A program made the position numbers and the translations under genes. A DNA stretch of 64,000 nt, from the NCBI GenBank assembly GCA_900073065.1, contig FJOG01000005.1, positions 310,001 through 374,000 of the forward strand, in the 5' to 3' direction. This document shows, one piece after another, positions 35,407 to 47,281 of this stretch (positions are counted from its first letter, which is position 1; each line of letters opens with the position of its first letter). The DNA is from Phialocephala subalpina (Eukaryota; Ascomycota; Leotiomycetes; Helotiales; Mollisiaceae). The notes under the pieces were generated by a model that saw only the letters and a program-made list of their open reading frames with translations, did not search any database and had not been told where the DNA came from.

Positions 35407-35813
35407 AGTGTCCAGAGATGGGATGAGAGAGAGCCGTTCTGAATGTGAATAGGATACTGCTGCTATGGCGAATGCTAAATGAAGTTGTAAGAGAAATTAC
35501 CATCATGAAGATGGGATGGGCATTTTTGGGTAGGCAAAGCACTGAAACGAAGAATCAAAAGCAATTGAATATGACCTAGCTTGCCATGACTGCTTGACCT
35601 AGTATAATAGCCTCCTGACAAGCATGGCATGGTCCTCTTTCCCACTGCTAGCATTGCCCTCTGTAGCAACACAAGATTGCCATCCGCCCGGACCAGAATG
35701 AAGTCGAAAGAGTGCGTGAAAGCCGTCAATATGTATCTCGCAATAATGCCGTCCAACGCCTTTTTGACCGCCAGAACGCCACAGAATGCCTCAAATCCAC
35801 ACTCTCCTCACAC
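35407..35813. other. Intergenic region between convergent genes
   Basis: About 400 bases between the SnoaL-like gene and RLP24, both 3' flanks. Nothing recognised. Confidence 0.4.
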
Positions 35814-36543
35814 TCAATCAACATCCATCTCATCCTCCACCCCACCATCAACAAACACCCTCCTCCTCTCCTTCATCTTCCCAAACACCTTCGCCTTCTC
35901 CCTCTCCAACGGCAACTCCTCCACCTCCCCACCATTCTCCTCCAACGCCTTCCTCTCAGTCGCCCTCATCTTCGGCAATAGATGCTCATTCTCCGCCACC
36001 AACTTCCTATTCGCCTCCTTCTCTCTCTCCTTATTACCCGCCATCCGCTTCTTATAGAAAACTCGTTCACGCTTGGCTCTGATCTCGGATACGCGCTCCA
36101 TGGCTGTGAGGGTCTTGGCGACCAGGTCGCGGTTGTAGCGGACGGGGACGTTGCGTCGGGCGGCGAAGGTGAGGGTACTGTCTACGACCATTTCTTTGCC
36201 GGCGGATTTGCGGAACGCTTTGGTCCATTTCAGCTTGCGGGGGTTGCGCTTCATTTTGAACTTCGAGGTGTCAGTATTTGTATCTGGATATGGGAAAGAA
36301 GAGAGGAACGTACGTTCTTGTGGCATTTACTGCGGCAGAATCGGAAGACTCGAGCATCGTTACGCACGAAGGTAATTCCCTTCTGTAGAAATTGTTAGCA
36401 AATTAATTCCTCGATCTCTGTCTGAACAGAGAATTGAGATTCTTGGACCGCAAGACAGGAAAACAGCCAGAAAACAACTGTAAAAGGGTACATACCGATG
36501 GGTAACAAGGCTGCGAGCAGAAGTAACACGTCTCGATCCTCAT
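35814..36543 (-). CDS. RLP24: Ribosome biogenesis protein RLP24
   Basis: Rlp24 is the nucleolar placeholder for ribosomal protein eL24; it recruits the AAA-ATPase Drg1 to pre-60S particles. Exons 36496-36543, 36314-36382 and 35814-36260 give 187 residues. The zinc-binding N-terminus, [18 protein letters not shown], continues [20 protein letters not shown], giving the four cysteines of the eL24 fold. [23 protein letters not shown] follows, then the long charged C-terminal extension (to 187 residues) which separates Rlp24 from true eL24 (about 155) and binds Drg1 in yeast. RLP24 and PAM18 are head-to-head with 267 bases between starts. Confidence 0.96.
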
Positions 36544-36810
36544 CTTGACGTTGCTGCCCTCAGGTCTTCTTTGATATTTTTGTCTCGTTAATCGTAACGT
36601 TTCTGGTGCGATAGAAGAAATCTTCACGATAAGATTGAGAGACGCGATGCCTGTTTAGGACTACGGTCTGGTCCGAGCGTTTGTAAATTCTAACTTCTGG
36701 AGAAGAAACCGACGGAAGAGATATCAGCGCAGACACCATCCAGAACAAGTACAACATCCTTGCGAGAAGAAGTCTCTTTCGCACGCCCTTCAGACAAATA
36801 AAGAGAAACC

Positions 36811-37229
36811 ATGGCCTCAGTCATCGCATACGGCGCTGGAGTAGCTGCGCTCGCCTTCGTTGTACGCCTCACCCTCCCTCATGTCCAGAACAACCACTAA
36901 CCATTCCACAGGGCAGAGCAGGTCTACTAGCATGGCGTAGATCGCGAGGAGAAGCAGTCGGAGCACTAGGAAAGGCATTTTATAAAGGAGGATTCGAGCC
37001 AAGAATGAACAAGAGAGAAGCTGCTCTGATTCTCCAGCTCAGGTGCGCGACCCCATAACTTCCGAGGTATGCTGTATTGACGGTTTGCAGCGAGAGACAA
37101 CTTACGAAAGAGAGGATACGAAAGAATCATCGAACACTTATGATGCTGAACCATCCAGACCGAGGCGGAAGTCCATATTTAGCAACAAAAGTCAACGAGG
37201 CGAAGGAGTTCTTGGAGAAGAACTCGTGA
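36811..37229 (+). CDS. PAM18: TIM23 motor co-chaperone PAM18/TIM14
   Basis: Pam18 is the J-protein of the mitochondrial import motor and stimulates Hsp70. Exons 36811-36861, 36912-37042 and 37091-37229 give 106 residues. One membrane segment at the N-terminus ([27 protein letters not shown]) is followed by [21 protein letters not shown] and a short J domain, [44 protein letters not shown], with the HPD tripeptide intact. This lacks the longer intermembrane-space region of yeast Pam18 and matches the short type found in filamentous fungi and animals. Confidence 0.95.
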
Positions 37230-37600
37230 GCACACAGGAGAAGGAGATGTATGAGGAGGTCTATAATACGATTTGATGCATCAGCGACGGCGTTCTAGCG
37301 GTATTTGGAAACATGCCCACTTGGGCTTGGAGAATCTCTTCTCTTGAAAGGAATGGAAATCACATTTGATCATGGAAAGGTTCATAATTCATCGCTGCGA
37401 TTCTATCTACTGGCTATGAAAGTCTTCGGAAATCCATGCAAGGCATTCGCAACTCACTACGATCAGAAAATCCTCGCTATGCAGAGTCAATCATGCTACA
37501 AAGATGACAATTTCATACTCCTCCGTGTGTGTTGGGTTGCGATTTCGAGACCCCTACCGCAAGTGCGGACATCTGGAGGCCGTATGCCATCACCAATCCC
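37230..37600. other. Intergenic region between convergent genes
   Basis: About 370 bases between PAM18 and the QIP-like gene. Nothing recognised. Confidence 0.4.
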
Positions 37601-40175
37601 CTATTCCTCGAAAGGTAGATAGCGAGCGCGGCCTCGAGTGACATGAGGCATGTTCATGAGCTCATTCAGTGTCATAGCCATGAGCGCGCTCTCGTCTCCT
37701 GGTGCGTTCCTGATAGCATCTGCGATTTCCTTTTCAGTATATCGCACCTGGCGAGCAGGTGCTGATGCAGCGGTGCCAGTTGTACCTTCGGTTTCCTTGG
37801 CAGGATATTGGATGTTGGGATCCAAAAATTGGCCGAGCGGCTTGTTCATTTCTCCTTCATAAATTTGCTCGGTGGGCTCGCGGCGGTACTTTACTTCCTC
37901 CCGGTCAACAGCATTGGAGATTGACAGCTCTCTGAAGTCGATCAAGTCCTCGGATTGAGACGAGAGGGACTTGCCAGAAGTGGGTTTGAAACCTTGTCGA
38001 GTACCTGATTTCGGACGATGAAGGAGCTGAAAGCCGTCGGTGACTTTAAGAACGGAAGACTTTGCACCCTTGTCACTACTCTTGCGAACTTGAGCAACAG
38101 CGACTCCTCCATCCTCCTCATCAGTATCCCAACCATTACTGCGACTCATAGCATCGGCGGCGACCTCGGTAATAGTCCTACTCGGTTGGTTAGCTCACGT
38201 CGTCTCTTGAGAATGTAATACTTACTGGACAAGGCTCTCAAGTCTCTCCTTGATAACGACCTCCCGTCCTTTGCTCTTGTCAGTTATATGCTTGATAGCA
38301 GTACCAATCATGACTTGCAACGTATAGACCGCATCATTGCCCGCATTATGGAGATTCCACCCGACGAGTCCGAGATCATGGAGGACCGCACCCAACTTGC
38401 TAGGATTAGTTTCTTGCTTCACATACTTCCACATATCAGCGGTATCAACAGTCTCTTTCAAGTTGGAGAGATTGGTAACATCATATCCGATGCTCTTGAG
38501 GAAGTTGATGTCGGCATCCACATTGTGACCAACCAGAACGATGTTACGCTTGGGTGTATCCGCTCCTGTCAACGTCTCATCTGGTCCAGAGAATGGGTGT
38601 TTGAAGCATGAGGCAACCGCAGAGGGAGCGTCATTCATGCTGATGAACTCGCTCTCGCTAAGATATGTCAGTAAGAATCGAAAGTATTCGGAGGCTGTAA
38701 ACTTGCCCAAACTCGAAACTATCTGGGCAACCAGAAACATGGACACGATTGATCAGGAATCGGTTCTCATGAATTCGGAAGTGTCGGGCTCGAATTTGTT
38801 GCATCCAATCCCTTCCTCCATTCCCTGGTTTCACCTGGACTAGGTCAAGTGTATCTAAGGTTGCGACGCCAATCTCTGTGATTTGTTTATGGTTCATCTC
38901 ATAAGCTTCGACGTCGACCGATATGAAGACGACAGAGTCATGCGGCTTGAACTTCATATATTTTCCGGGGTCGAAGGTTGGTGGCGGTAATTTTGCAGCA
39001 GCAGCTTTAGCAGCCGCCTTGACATCGACCCAATCTAGGCCCGAGTTCTGAAGACTTGCCTGGATTGCTTGGGCATCATCTCGCACTTCCCGAATACCCA
39101 GATAGTATTGTACTCTCTTAATACTTGCTCCCCAGCCTTGCTGTCTCTGGATTCGGCCCTTGGTTTGCTTGTCCTTTTGCGCCGCCTTCTTGCCTTTCTC
39201 GTTCGCTGTAATTTGTGCAAACTTGGATTGGAAAGCCACGAGTGATCGATCACTTGGTGTTTCAACAACGCCAGATTCGTCATCAAGCTTGTAGTAATAA
39301 GGAGGAGCTCGGAACTTGAGGTCATCAAAATGCTCTCTGGAGGTTGAGCGACCGAGATATCGAGGATGAGGATTACCGTCGTTCATGAACCCGAAGTAGA
39401 AAGCATCGCCAGCACCGCCCTTAGGGATGGTAAGGCGAGTCTTCAACTTAAGGTTGATTGCCTCGAGCAATCTCTCAAATTGCTTGGTTGGAATCAAGAC
39501 AACTGGTTGTGGATTGAGACCTGTCTGATCCGCGTAAAGATAGAAGCTACAGCAGCGCATGTCAGTTATAATCAGACCTCCCAAAGGCACAGATAAAGAG
39601 GAATACATAACTTACAGATCATATGTGTGTCCGTAGACTTTTCCCTTGTCAAAGAATGTCTCAACGACCTAGAAAAGGTATCTGTCAGTGATGTAAGGAC
39701 AGCTGAATCCGCCGCAATACTCACCCTCTGTCTGTTCGCATGGCCAATGAATTGGTACGGGTACTTCGTAACCATCTTGAATGGCATGAAGCGGACTCCC
39801 TCTGGAGCCAATTCACCTTGTTGAAGGTTGTCGAAGCCGAAGACATTGGTGGTGTCGACGCAATTGCCTTGAAAGTAGATCAATAAACAAGACGAGACGA
39901 GAAAGAAAGGCAAGTTGACACGTACCATCCTTGTAGATAATTTGACCAGTCTCCACATCAATAGTACCAGTGTTGCTCATCATCTTCGCAATTTGCTCAT
40001 CTTCAGAATCCGTGCCTTCGTAGACGTTGTTGGCCTTGGCGTTGGGGTTGTAAGGCCACGGGTTGTCAGCTTCAGTTGACATGTTTTTCTCAATAACAAC
40101 CCCTCCACCTGCTAAGGCTTCAAGTTTGGAGAGTCTATCCATGTTTGATTGCGTTGGCAAACCAAACGCGATCAA
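37601..40175 (-). CDS. Gfd2/YDR514C-like DEDDh nuclease, QIP-like
   Basis: Six exons, 39926-40175, 39725-39867, 39616-39668, 38707-39546, 38226-38657 and 37601-38177, give 764 residues. The RNase H-like exonuclease domain (about 355-545) has the first motif VFISVDVEAYE (Asp360, Glu362), the second motif VLVGHNVDADINFL and the third NLHNAGNDAVYTL, a full DEDDh set, so it is probably active. The family is Gfd2/YDR514C; resemblance to the Neurospora exonuclease QIP, which removes the passenger strand of siRNA, is inferred from this domain type. The N-terminal half (FDNLQQGELAPEG, AFYFGFMNDGNPHPRYLG) is conserved in fungal relatives. One intron, 38658-38706, has a GC donor (GCAAGT). An alternative start is 40142 (MDRLSKLEAL). 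No Argonaute or Dicer gene is nearby. Confidence 0.82.
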
Positions 40176-41183
40176 TTTTATTGTTGTGGGTTGGAAGTTT
40201 GTCGGTGGGTGGTGGATGATGTTTGCTTTGGGGTGGGAAAGTGTGGGAAGATATAAACGGAGCTAGCTCGCTTGTGATCTAATTAGGACGAGACCTAAGA
40301 AGATTTCATCCCAAATGATCGAGTGAATGAAAGATGATTCCGGAATCTCTTAAGGTACGGGGTTTTCTACAAGGAGAGGCAGGGCGTCGATGCCTAGAAT
40401 CGGTGCAGAGTTTTCTTGTCATCGAGGAGATGACGCGAGTAGTGCCAGCAGCCTTGTCATGATTTTAAAGCACGACCTCAACAACAGAAGAGAGCATGTT
40501 GTCTCGTCTCAACTTGTATAATCTGCTTTGTGGGGAGGTTGGATGGGAAGGAGCCGACTGCAACCTCCTGCAGCGAAGCGAGCGACTGGGATAATAAGCT
40601 ATCGCCCGATCGGGAAAAATCTACCTTGGTACCTTTAGCATTGCGTTTCTTTATACAGCAGTTCAATTGAAATTTGGGGCTCGAAGAGAACGAGCATTAC
40701 AAGATTCCGCTACCTTACACGGTGAGGTTCACATTCTTCCATCGTGATGGTTCTGCCCTGATCACGTTTACCAGGGTTCAGCAGGCAAAGTGTAGAAGTT
40801 CTTTAACGAAGAACCAAGCTGAGAAATCTCATACAATGCCGCGAGATCCTCTAAAATACACAATTGGAAATCCGATTGTCACATAAGATTCAGGGCATTC
40901 TGAGGATCCATAAAATACATATCTCTGCCTCTACATCGGAGATACAACAAGCTCCGAAAATGATCACTTTTAGTAGCAACATGCTAACCCAGTTACTCGC
41001 CAGTCATAATACGCCGCATCTCACCGCGCCCACTCTATTCGAGAAAATCAACATTGTTATCCTACAGTACCGGATTTCGTGCCCCCAAATCAATTCTCCC
41101 TGCCTCGAGTGGGTAATTCAGTGCTCAGAAGCCAGAACTGGGGCTTGTCAGTAAGATCAGATTCGAGTGATTGTCGTGGGCCT
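40176..41183. other. Intergenic region
   Basis: About 1 kb between the QIP-like gene's start and the KU80 stop. Short ORFs only; nothing recognised. Confidence 0.4.
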
Positions 41184-43918
41184 TCATACCTCTGTAGCTT
41201 CTTCCGGCGAAACATCTGATGTCGGCAGAGCAGTGTTATCAATCAGACCAAGCCGAGCCTTCTTGAGATTGACCCAGAACTCTTGTCTCCTTCCGCCGAG
41301 TTCCCCCTTCATGAGACGCTTCCTCAGGTCTTTGAAGAAGTTGTTGTAGTAGCCAGGAAACTCATAGTCGACCATTTCTTCTCGCAACACTTTGATGTTC
41401 TCTTGTGCTCGATCAAAATCACTATCTCCTGTGCTGCCTTTGATAAGGTCTCGGATGATATCGGACATCTGATTGACAGCATTGAGAACGGCATTGTCAG
41501 ACTCGGCATCTTCAAGAATCTGCTTGAATTCGGCAATGGCGTTCTCTTTGGAGATCTTCTTGGGCTTGTTTCCCTTGAGTAACGCGTCCACGTCAAGACC
41601 GGAGAGCGGCGTGATGATCTCCCGTCGATTTCGCTTTCCCTTGACCTTAGGTGGTACTAAATCAAACGTCAGCAAGCTTATCTATGGTCAAACTTGTATG
41701 CGTACCTTTCTTGACATCAGCAGCAGCTATGAGGCTTTCGAGTTTCGAAGCATTTATTGTTACGAGCTCTGTTGGAGGCTCGGACCTTTGATCGTCAGAG
41801 TGACTTCCTAATAAATCTGACAGGGAAACCGGGCAGTCTTACCACTTTGTAAGAATTTCTGCAGGCTCGCTAATATCTCCATCATAGATTGCCTTTTGAC
41901 GAATTGCTTGATTGATACGATGTACTATAGGCGAAAACGTATCATCTACTTCCATATATTCTGCGGGGTTACTTCGAAAATTAGCGACTTCCTTTCATTT
42001 GAGACATCAGGAACAAACCCTTCGTCGTCCATGCCAAAAGTAGAGAGATCCATGCCTTTACAAGTCAGCTGCAGTCTCACAAGGTGGACGCCAATGAAGT
42101 GGTTTGACTCGAGGAAGATACTTACTGTCGACATAATCGCTCATCGCGGAGTCGAGATTATTGGAAGGCAGATATCTGTGCTTTTCAAGAGCAGTTCCAG
42201 AAGCAGAGATGACCCTATCTAAGGGAGGAAATCTGAACATGCGAACATCCTCTGCAAAAGGTAATGGCACATCAATAAGTCCCTCCATATGGTTCTCGAT
42301 GTATGGTGCAAGGAGGACGATTCGGGGATCCTTCATGTCTTTCACCACAATCCTCGCAATAGCGTAGGACTCCAACTCATAGAGAGCATGGACAAGAGAT
42401 GAGAAGGCCAGACGAGATTTGTCATCCACCGTTTGAGCGATGGTCATGCAGCTCTCGCCCATTGTGAAATACTTCTCGTACTGGCAAAGAGTGAGCAAAA
42501 CATCGCATAATCGGCCGACATGGCATACCTTGTCGATTGGAATGAATCCAAGGATAGAGAAATCCCTGAGAGCATTCAACGATGTCACGTTCTCTTCGGA
42601 TTGGCTGATATGCACAGCTGTCCGACCGTACTCATATCCTCTGGCGAGATCCTCAAAATCAACGTCTCTCTTGCCAAGTGCATCGGACGGGTCTTTGATT
42701 GTATATGACCTTCCTTGCTTCACAGCGGAGAATTCGGTTGGGGCATCCGTCATCTCCACATCACCTGGAAGGGTATAGGACGACTGGGTGCTTGCTTCAC
42801 CACCACTTCGCATGACATAGCTCTTAGCAGCAACTGGCCTTGCAATCTTCGTCTGGGAAAAGCGCTTCACGTTGATATAGATGCTCTCGTCAGGATTAGT
42901 TTCCGGATTTCCGAGGCCTGATGTAATCAGCATTGTGCATATTCCTTCCCTGATTCCGTGGAAATTGGTCTATCTTACAGAGGCGACCTGTGTACATGGA
43001 ATATGGCCTGAATTCCTTGACCTTGGGGATAGCAAGGTCCTTAATGGCTTGTAGAGCAGTTCCATAGAGTCCATCACAATCTTCTGTGAACTTTCGGAGA
43101 AGTGCCTCGTTCTCTTTCTAGAAATGGATTAGTATACGCATGCAATCCAAGCAAGAGACAAACCTTAACCGAAGATTTGTCTTCCTCCTTGAAGCCAAAT
43201 TCCAGATCATCAAAGTCAACGCCCAGCACAGTAAGCTCGACACCCATTTCCTTGATTCTGGTGACAATATCCTGTGAATAATTAGTTACAAATCCATACA
43301 TATTTGAGAGATCATATGTGGTAAGGTATGGTAGGCTCAGAAATCCAGGGCAGAGGACGCTAGACATGTGAGACTTTCGATACGAAGTAGAAAGTGCAAC
43401 CTGAGGAGAGGCTCGGAGCGGGAAAATGCATGGAATATGGCTTTGAGGAATCAAACAAAACATACCTCGAGATGATCATCCTCTATGCTTCCCTGGCCAT
43501 CCGTCATGAGAATGATCTTTCGGGCCCATTTTCCGGGCTTTCCAGTTTTGAGCGTAGTTTTCTTCTCAATCATATCCATTGCCACAATGATAGCTGATAT
43601 GGCATCTCCCCCTTCGGTTTCGCTTGGCGTGATTTTCGTTCTGAGATCGTTGAACTGTGCCATTGTCATGGGTACAAGTTGCTGGAGCACAGAGATGTTT
43701 GCGTATCCTTCGTCATCACCCAGCGGGTTGTCTGTCTCGTCAGTCCGAAACGCTACCACACCAGTATTCAGCCCGACTCTGCCTACTGCCAAGCTATCCG
43801 CCATCTTGTCGTAGACATATCTCATGGCATATTCCAGGTCAGTCTCCACCCGACCACTGTGACAATCACCCATGGTTGATCCTAGGTCAAGGACGTAGAC
43901 GGTAGCTTCTTTACTCAT
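41184..43918 (-). CDS. KU80: Ku80 subunit of the non-homologous end-joining DNA end-binding complex
   Basis: Ku80 with Ku70 encircles DNA ends, starts end joining and protects telomeres. Eight exons, 43466-43918, 43164-43271, 42979-43117, 42126-42917, 42019-42055, 41843-41971, 41706-41785 and 41184-41656, join in frame to 736 residues. The N-terminal vWA-like domain begins MSKEATVYVLDLGSTMGDC and contains KWARKIILMTDGQGSIEDD. The ring/bridge domain includes GREYGRTA-like EYGRTAVHISQSEENVTSLNALRDFSILGF and the SDYVD end. After the helical arm (HRINQAIRQKAIYDGD) comes the C-terminal domain with VDALLKGNKPKKISKENAIAEFKQIL, typical of fungal and animal Ku80. The DNA-PKcs-binding tail of animals is not evident. 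It is divergent from the TMEM205-like gene. Confidence 0.95.
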
Positions 43919-44397
43919 CTTGACGAAGATTGCGGGTGGACCAATGTGTGTTTGCGATGTATGAGGATGTCAAATCATCAGGAGAAGTATGAAGAGGGAA
44001 GATGATGATTAGAGCCTGAACGCGAGACTTGATGTTGCGTTTGGGAGACGCGTAGGCAGCAGCCACGTAGAAACGTGATTTGTGGGTCCGCTTTTAAGTT
44101 CTCGTCATCCCTTTCTTGGGCGTACATATTTTGAAACTTTATGCAAAGCCCTTCTACTTCGCAAAGGCTTTCTTTCTTCGAGTTCAATTCACAATCTGCT
44201 TCATAAAACCAGACGAAAGCCATTTTTGGAGATGAGATATTCGCCTCTGCCAGATCCCTGTCAGTTGACCTCGGCATCTGTTCGTTGGCGTCATGAGTTT
44301 CAAGTAACCCATAATTCGAGTTTTGCGACTTTGATACAAATATTCAACCTTAAGTTTTCTTTATTCAATTACTCAACACGTCTTTCACGGTCACATC
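43919..44397. promoter_or_regulatory. Divergent intergenic region KU80 / TMEM205-like
   Basis: About 480 bases between head-to-head starts, expected to hold both promoters. No specific site is claimed. Confidence 0.4.
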
Positions 44398-45105
44398 ATG
44401 CCTGATCTATCGATCTTTAAGTCTCCAGCTCCGTACCATATCATCGCGTACGCTCATCAAGTACCCATTCCCCACCAGCTGTTGCTAATGAAAGTAGATA
44501 TGGCACGCTGCTAGGAACAGAATTCTTCCAAGCAAGTACCTCCTCTCTCAAACCAGTGTGCTCAACTAATTGGAACTCCGCAGAGCTTCGTAGGAGGCAT
44601 TGTCACCTACCAAGTCCTTCCCAGACCACAATTCTCCCAGCTTCAACAGAAGCTCTTCCCAGTCTACTTCGGTCTGCAGACTGCCCTACCCGCGATCCTC
44701 GCCTTAACATATCCTGGATCGAGGACGTCGCTGGGACCAGCGTCAGGTCTATTAGGCACATTCGCAGAAGTAAACAGATGGACGGTCTTGGCTCCGCTGG
44801 CTACGATGTTCGTGACTAGCGCGTTCAATTTGGTGTATTGCGGGCCTGAGACGACGAGAGTTATGCGGAAGAGAAAGCATCAAGGTAAGATACACTGAAA
44901 GTATGCCAGATTGCAGGTCCTAACGTTTGGCTTGGCAGAAACTCGCGACGGCAAGAAGTACTACGATCCAGCACCGCATTCGACAGAGATGCAACAATTG
45001 AACAAGTCCTTCTCGATTCTGCACGGCGTGTCGTCACTGGTCAATTTAGTTGGATACATTGCTACGATATGGTATGGATTTTCTCTGGCAGAGAGACTAC
45101 ATTAG
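44398..45105 (+). CDS. TMEM205-like (DUF4149) membrane protein
   Basis: Exons 44398-44447, 44498-44531, 44584-44884 and 44939-45105 give 183 residues. Hydrophobic segments include the start after FKSPAPYHIIAYGTLLGTEFFQ, SFVGGIVTYQVL, the central LFPVYFGLQTALPAILAL and LAPLATMFVTSAFNLVY, and the last SILHGVSSLVNLVGYIATIWYG, so about four helices, as in TMEM205/DUF4149 proteins. The cytosolic loop carries GPETTRVMRKRKHQETRDGKKYYDP, also typical. Human TMEM205 is linked to cisplatin resistance, but the fungal role is unknown. The second intron, 44532-44583, seems to have a GC donor (GCAAGT): this is the only join giving the family's EFFQSFVGGI without extra residues or a broken frame. Confidence 0.83.
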
Positions 45106-45403
45106 AGACTGAGTTCTGCACATACACATACCTTACATTTAGATCAAGTCGAACATCCGCGTGTATATATTGGATCATATGGAGCTTGATTATGGACCAA
45201 ACATTTTCAAATACGCTCTATTGTCCGTGCAAGAGATGTTGTTGCATGTAGATTCCGAAGTCCTGAAGTAAAGTCCTGCAGAGCCTTGCGATCAGCCTCG
45301 CGTCAACACTAAATCTGGTGGCTTGGGACAACGCTGCCTTGAGATCAACAACGCACAAGATCCTTCTTCTTTCCCAGAAAATAGAAAGGTTTCAATTTTA
45401 AAC

Positions 45404-46240
45404 ATGATCACCTCACCAACTTCATTCCCCTACTTTCCCAAGCTACCAGCGGAGCTCCGCCTGCGCATCTGGGAGTACGCCTCCCCACCACCCCGCATTG
45501 TCGAGATAGCTGTGAGCTACCCTTTCATTTCATTCATTGCTCTTTCTCTTCGCGACAGTACTTGATTTGAAGTTCAGACATTCCTTTCACCTCTCTTCCC
45601 TCTTAATCTTTATACTGTATCCAGAACAGACAGCACTAACTCTTCCCAGTGGTCCTCAAAAGTCCGCTCCCTCGTATCCCTCACTCGCATGCCACCAATC
45701 CTCCACACCTGCCACGAATCCAGACAAGCACACATACGGAAACACCAAAACTTAACATTCGGAGAGTCCAATCAACGAATATTTGTCAATTTCAACACCG
45801 ATACCCTCTTCTTCGGACCAGGCTGCAAACACCTCGTCCCAAGCGGCAAATCTAATCCTTGGGTGAAGCAGAATCGAAAAGTCGTATCCGACATCACCAA
45901 CTCAAGCGTTCTAAAGCAGAACTTGGCGTTAGTGGCATTTGATCGTGGGTTTCTTGTTGCGATGGAGTTTCAGGAATATACTGTCAGACAGCTAGGGGAG
46001 ATTCTGGATGTGATGGTAGGAATTTCGAGTTTGACTCTCGTTCTTGAGTCGGATGCTGGAAGCCCGGAGGAAGAAGAAGAAAAACGGAGGAAGGGTGGTG
46101 AGAAGTTGAGATTTTCCGGTGTCAAAGAAGTGACTGAAAGGGATCCAGGTCCGGTGAGTAGGAGACTTATGGAGTATTTGAATAAATGTGAGGGGAGGAA
46201 TAAGTTCGATGTTCAGAGAGTAACAGTTCTCCGAAACTGA
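45404..46240 (+). CDS. 2EXR domain protein
   Basis: 2EXR is a short fungal motif common in large families of unknown function in filamentous ascomycetes. Exons 45404-45511 and 45650-46240 give 232 residues. The motif is at residues about 8-30, FPYFPKLPAELRLRIWEYA, followed by PPILHTCHESRQAHIRKH, the second family signature, and IFVNFNTDTLFFG. The C-terminal half has an acidic patch (EEEEEKRR). The intron spans 138 bases. Nothing in the context points to a role; some members are near secreted-effector or heterokaryon genes, which is not the case here. Confidence 0.78.
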
Positions 46241-47281
46241 AGAGCATATCAAGGATATCTCAGGAAGAGGTGCAGACTCTGATTGGCTTCTGCATTGTGG
46301 GCTTGAATCGATGTTTTCAAGCAGTCCGTTCCGTGGAGCATGTTACTTTCGTCTTTCGCTTGAGCCCCTGGAGCTAGGTAAATTTTAGGGGAGAAAATGA
46401 ATGTCCATCTGTCAGATGTTTTATACTCTTATCATGTAGAGGAGAATGTCGGTCTCTGGAGTAAATGTTGCGGAACGAACCAAGTATCTGAACTTCCGCC
46501 TGAACTTGAAGGCGGAATGAGGGAAGCGATGTTTGAATTCAGGTGGGTCAATGACAGCTTCACGAAGCACAAACGAAACAGCAAGTGAATGAGTGAGTTG
46601 AGTGGAGGATCAAACAAGAGCCTTGCATTTAGCATTTCAAGTAGCAGTTAAGCCCTCAAAACAAGCAGCCTGCGTGGAATGCTGAACCGTCACCAAAAAA
46701 AAAAGTCATCTCCACCTTCACCTCTCATCATTCTCTCCTATCCATGTGTTTCCATCCATCATTCATCATCTCATTTCCGCTCATATCCTCAATGACTCCT
46801 TCTCCCAACCACAATAGAAGTAATTAAATATACATATGTGCAATAAAGCTGTGAATCGTAAAAGAACCAGTTCATCCATGCCAGTAGAGACCGTCCTATC
46901 CATCGTAAATGACCTGTTCGAGGCCGCCATTCGTAGAATCGTCCCAGTATGGAAGGCACCGGATAAGTGGAGTGGTGTTGAACGTCGAAGAAGGTATAAA
47001 GTATGTGCAAAATAAGAAACTGTCCATCAAAGGCAAAGACCGAGCGCACGAGACTTTAGCACAGGCTCGAGGTCATTTCCTTTCTCCCATAAACCAAGAT
47101 TGCGCCATGCCAGTCGTTCAATCCTTGCGATAAGGAGAACAAATGGTATCTTCCCAAAAGCTCCTTCAGATCATGATGAAAAAGCGTGCTTGAGCCCATT
47201 CGATCGATGCTCGCCGGCAGATCGTAACGCTTGCAAACCGTACCCGCCCCTATGCACCACCACCAAATAACGCCAGATATA
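46241..47281. other. Intergenic region between convergent genes
   Basis: About 1 kb between the 2EXR gene and STB3. There is a run of eleven A residues near 46696. A 63-codon ORF at 46397-46588 has no recognisable domain. Confidence 0.4.

Noticed and set aside
46397..46588. 63-codon ORF after the 2EXR gene
   Set aside because: Too short and featureless; lies in a convergent 3' region.
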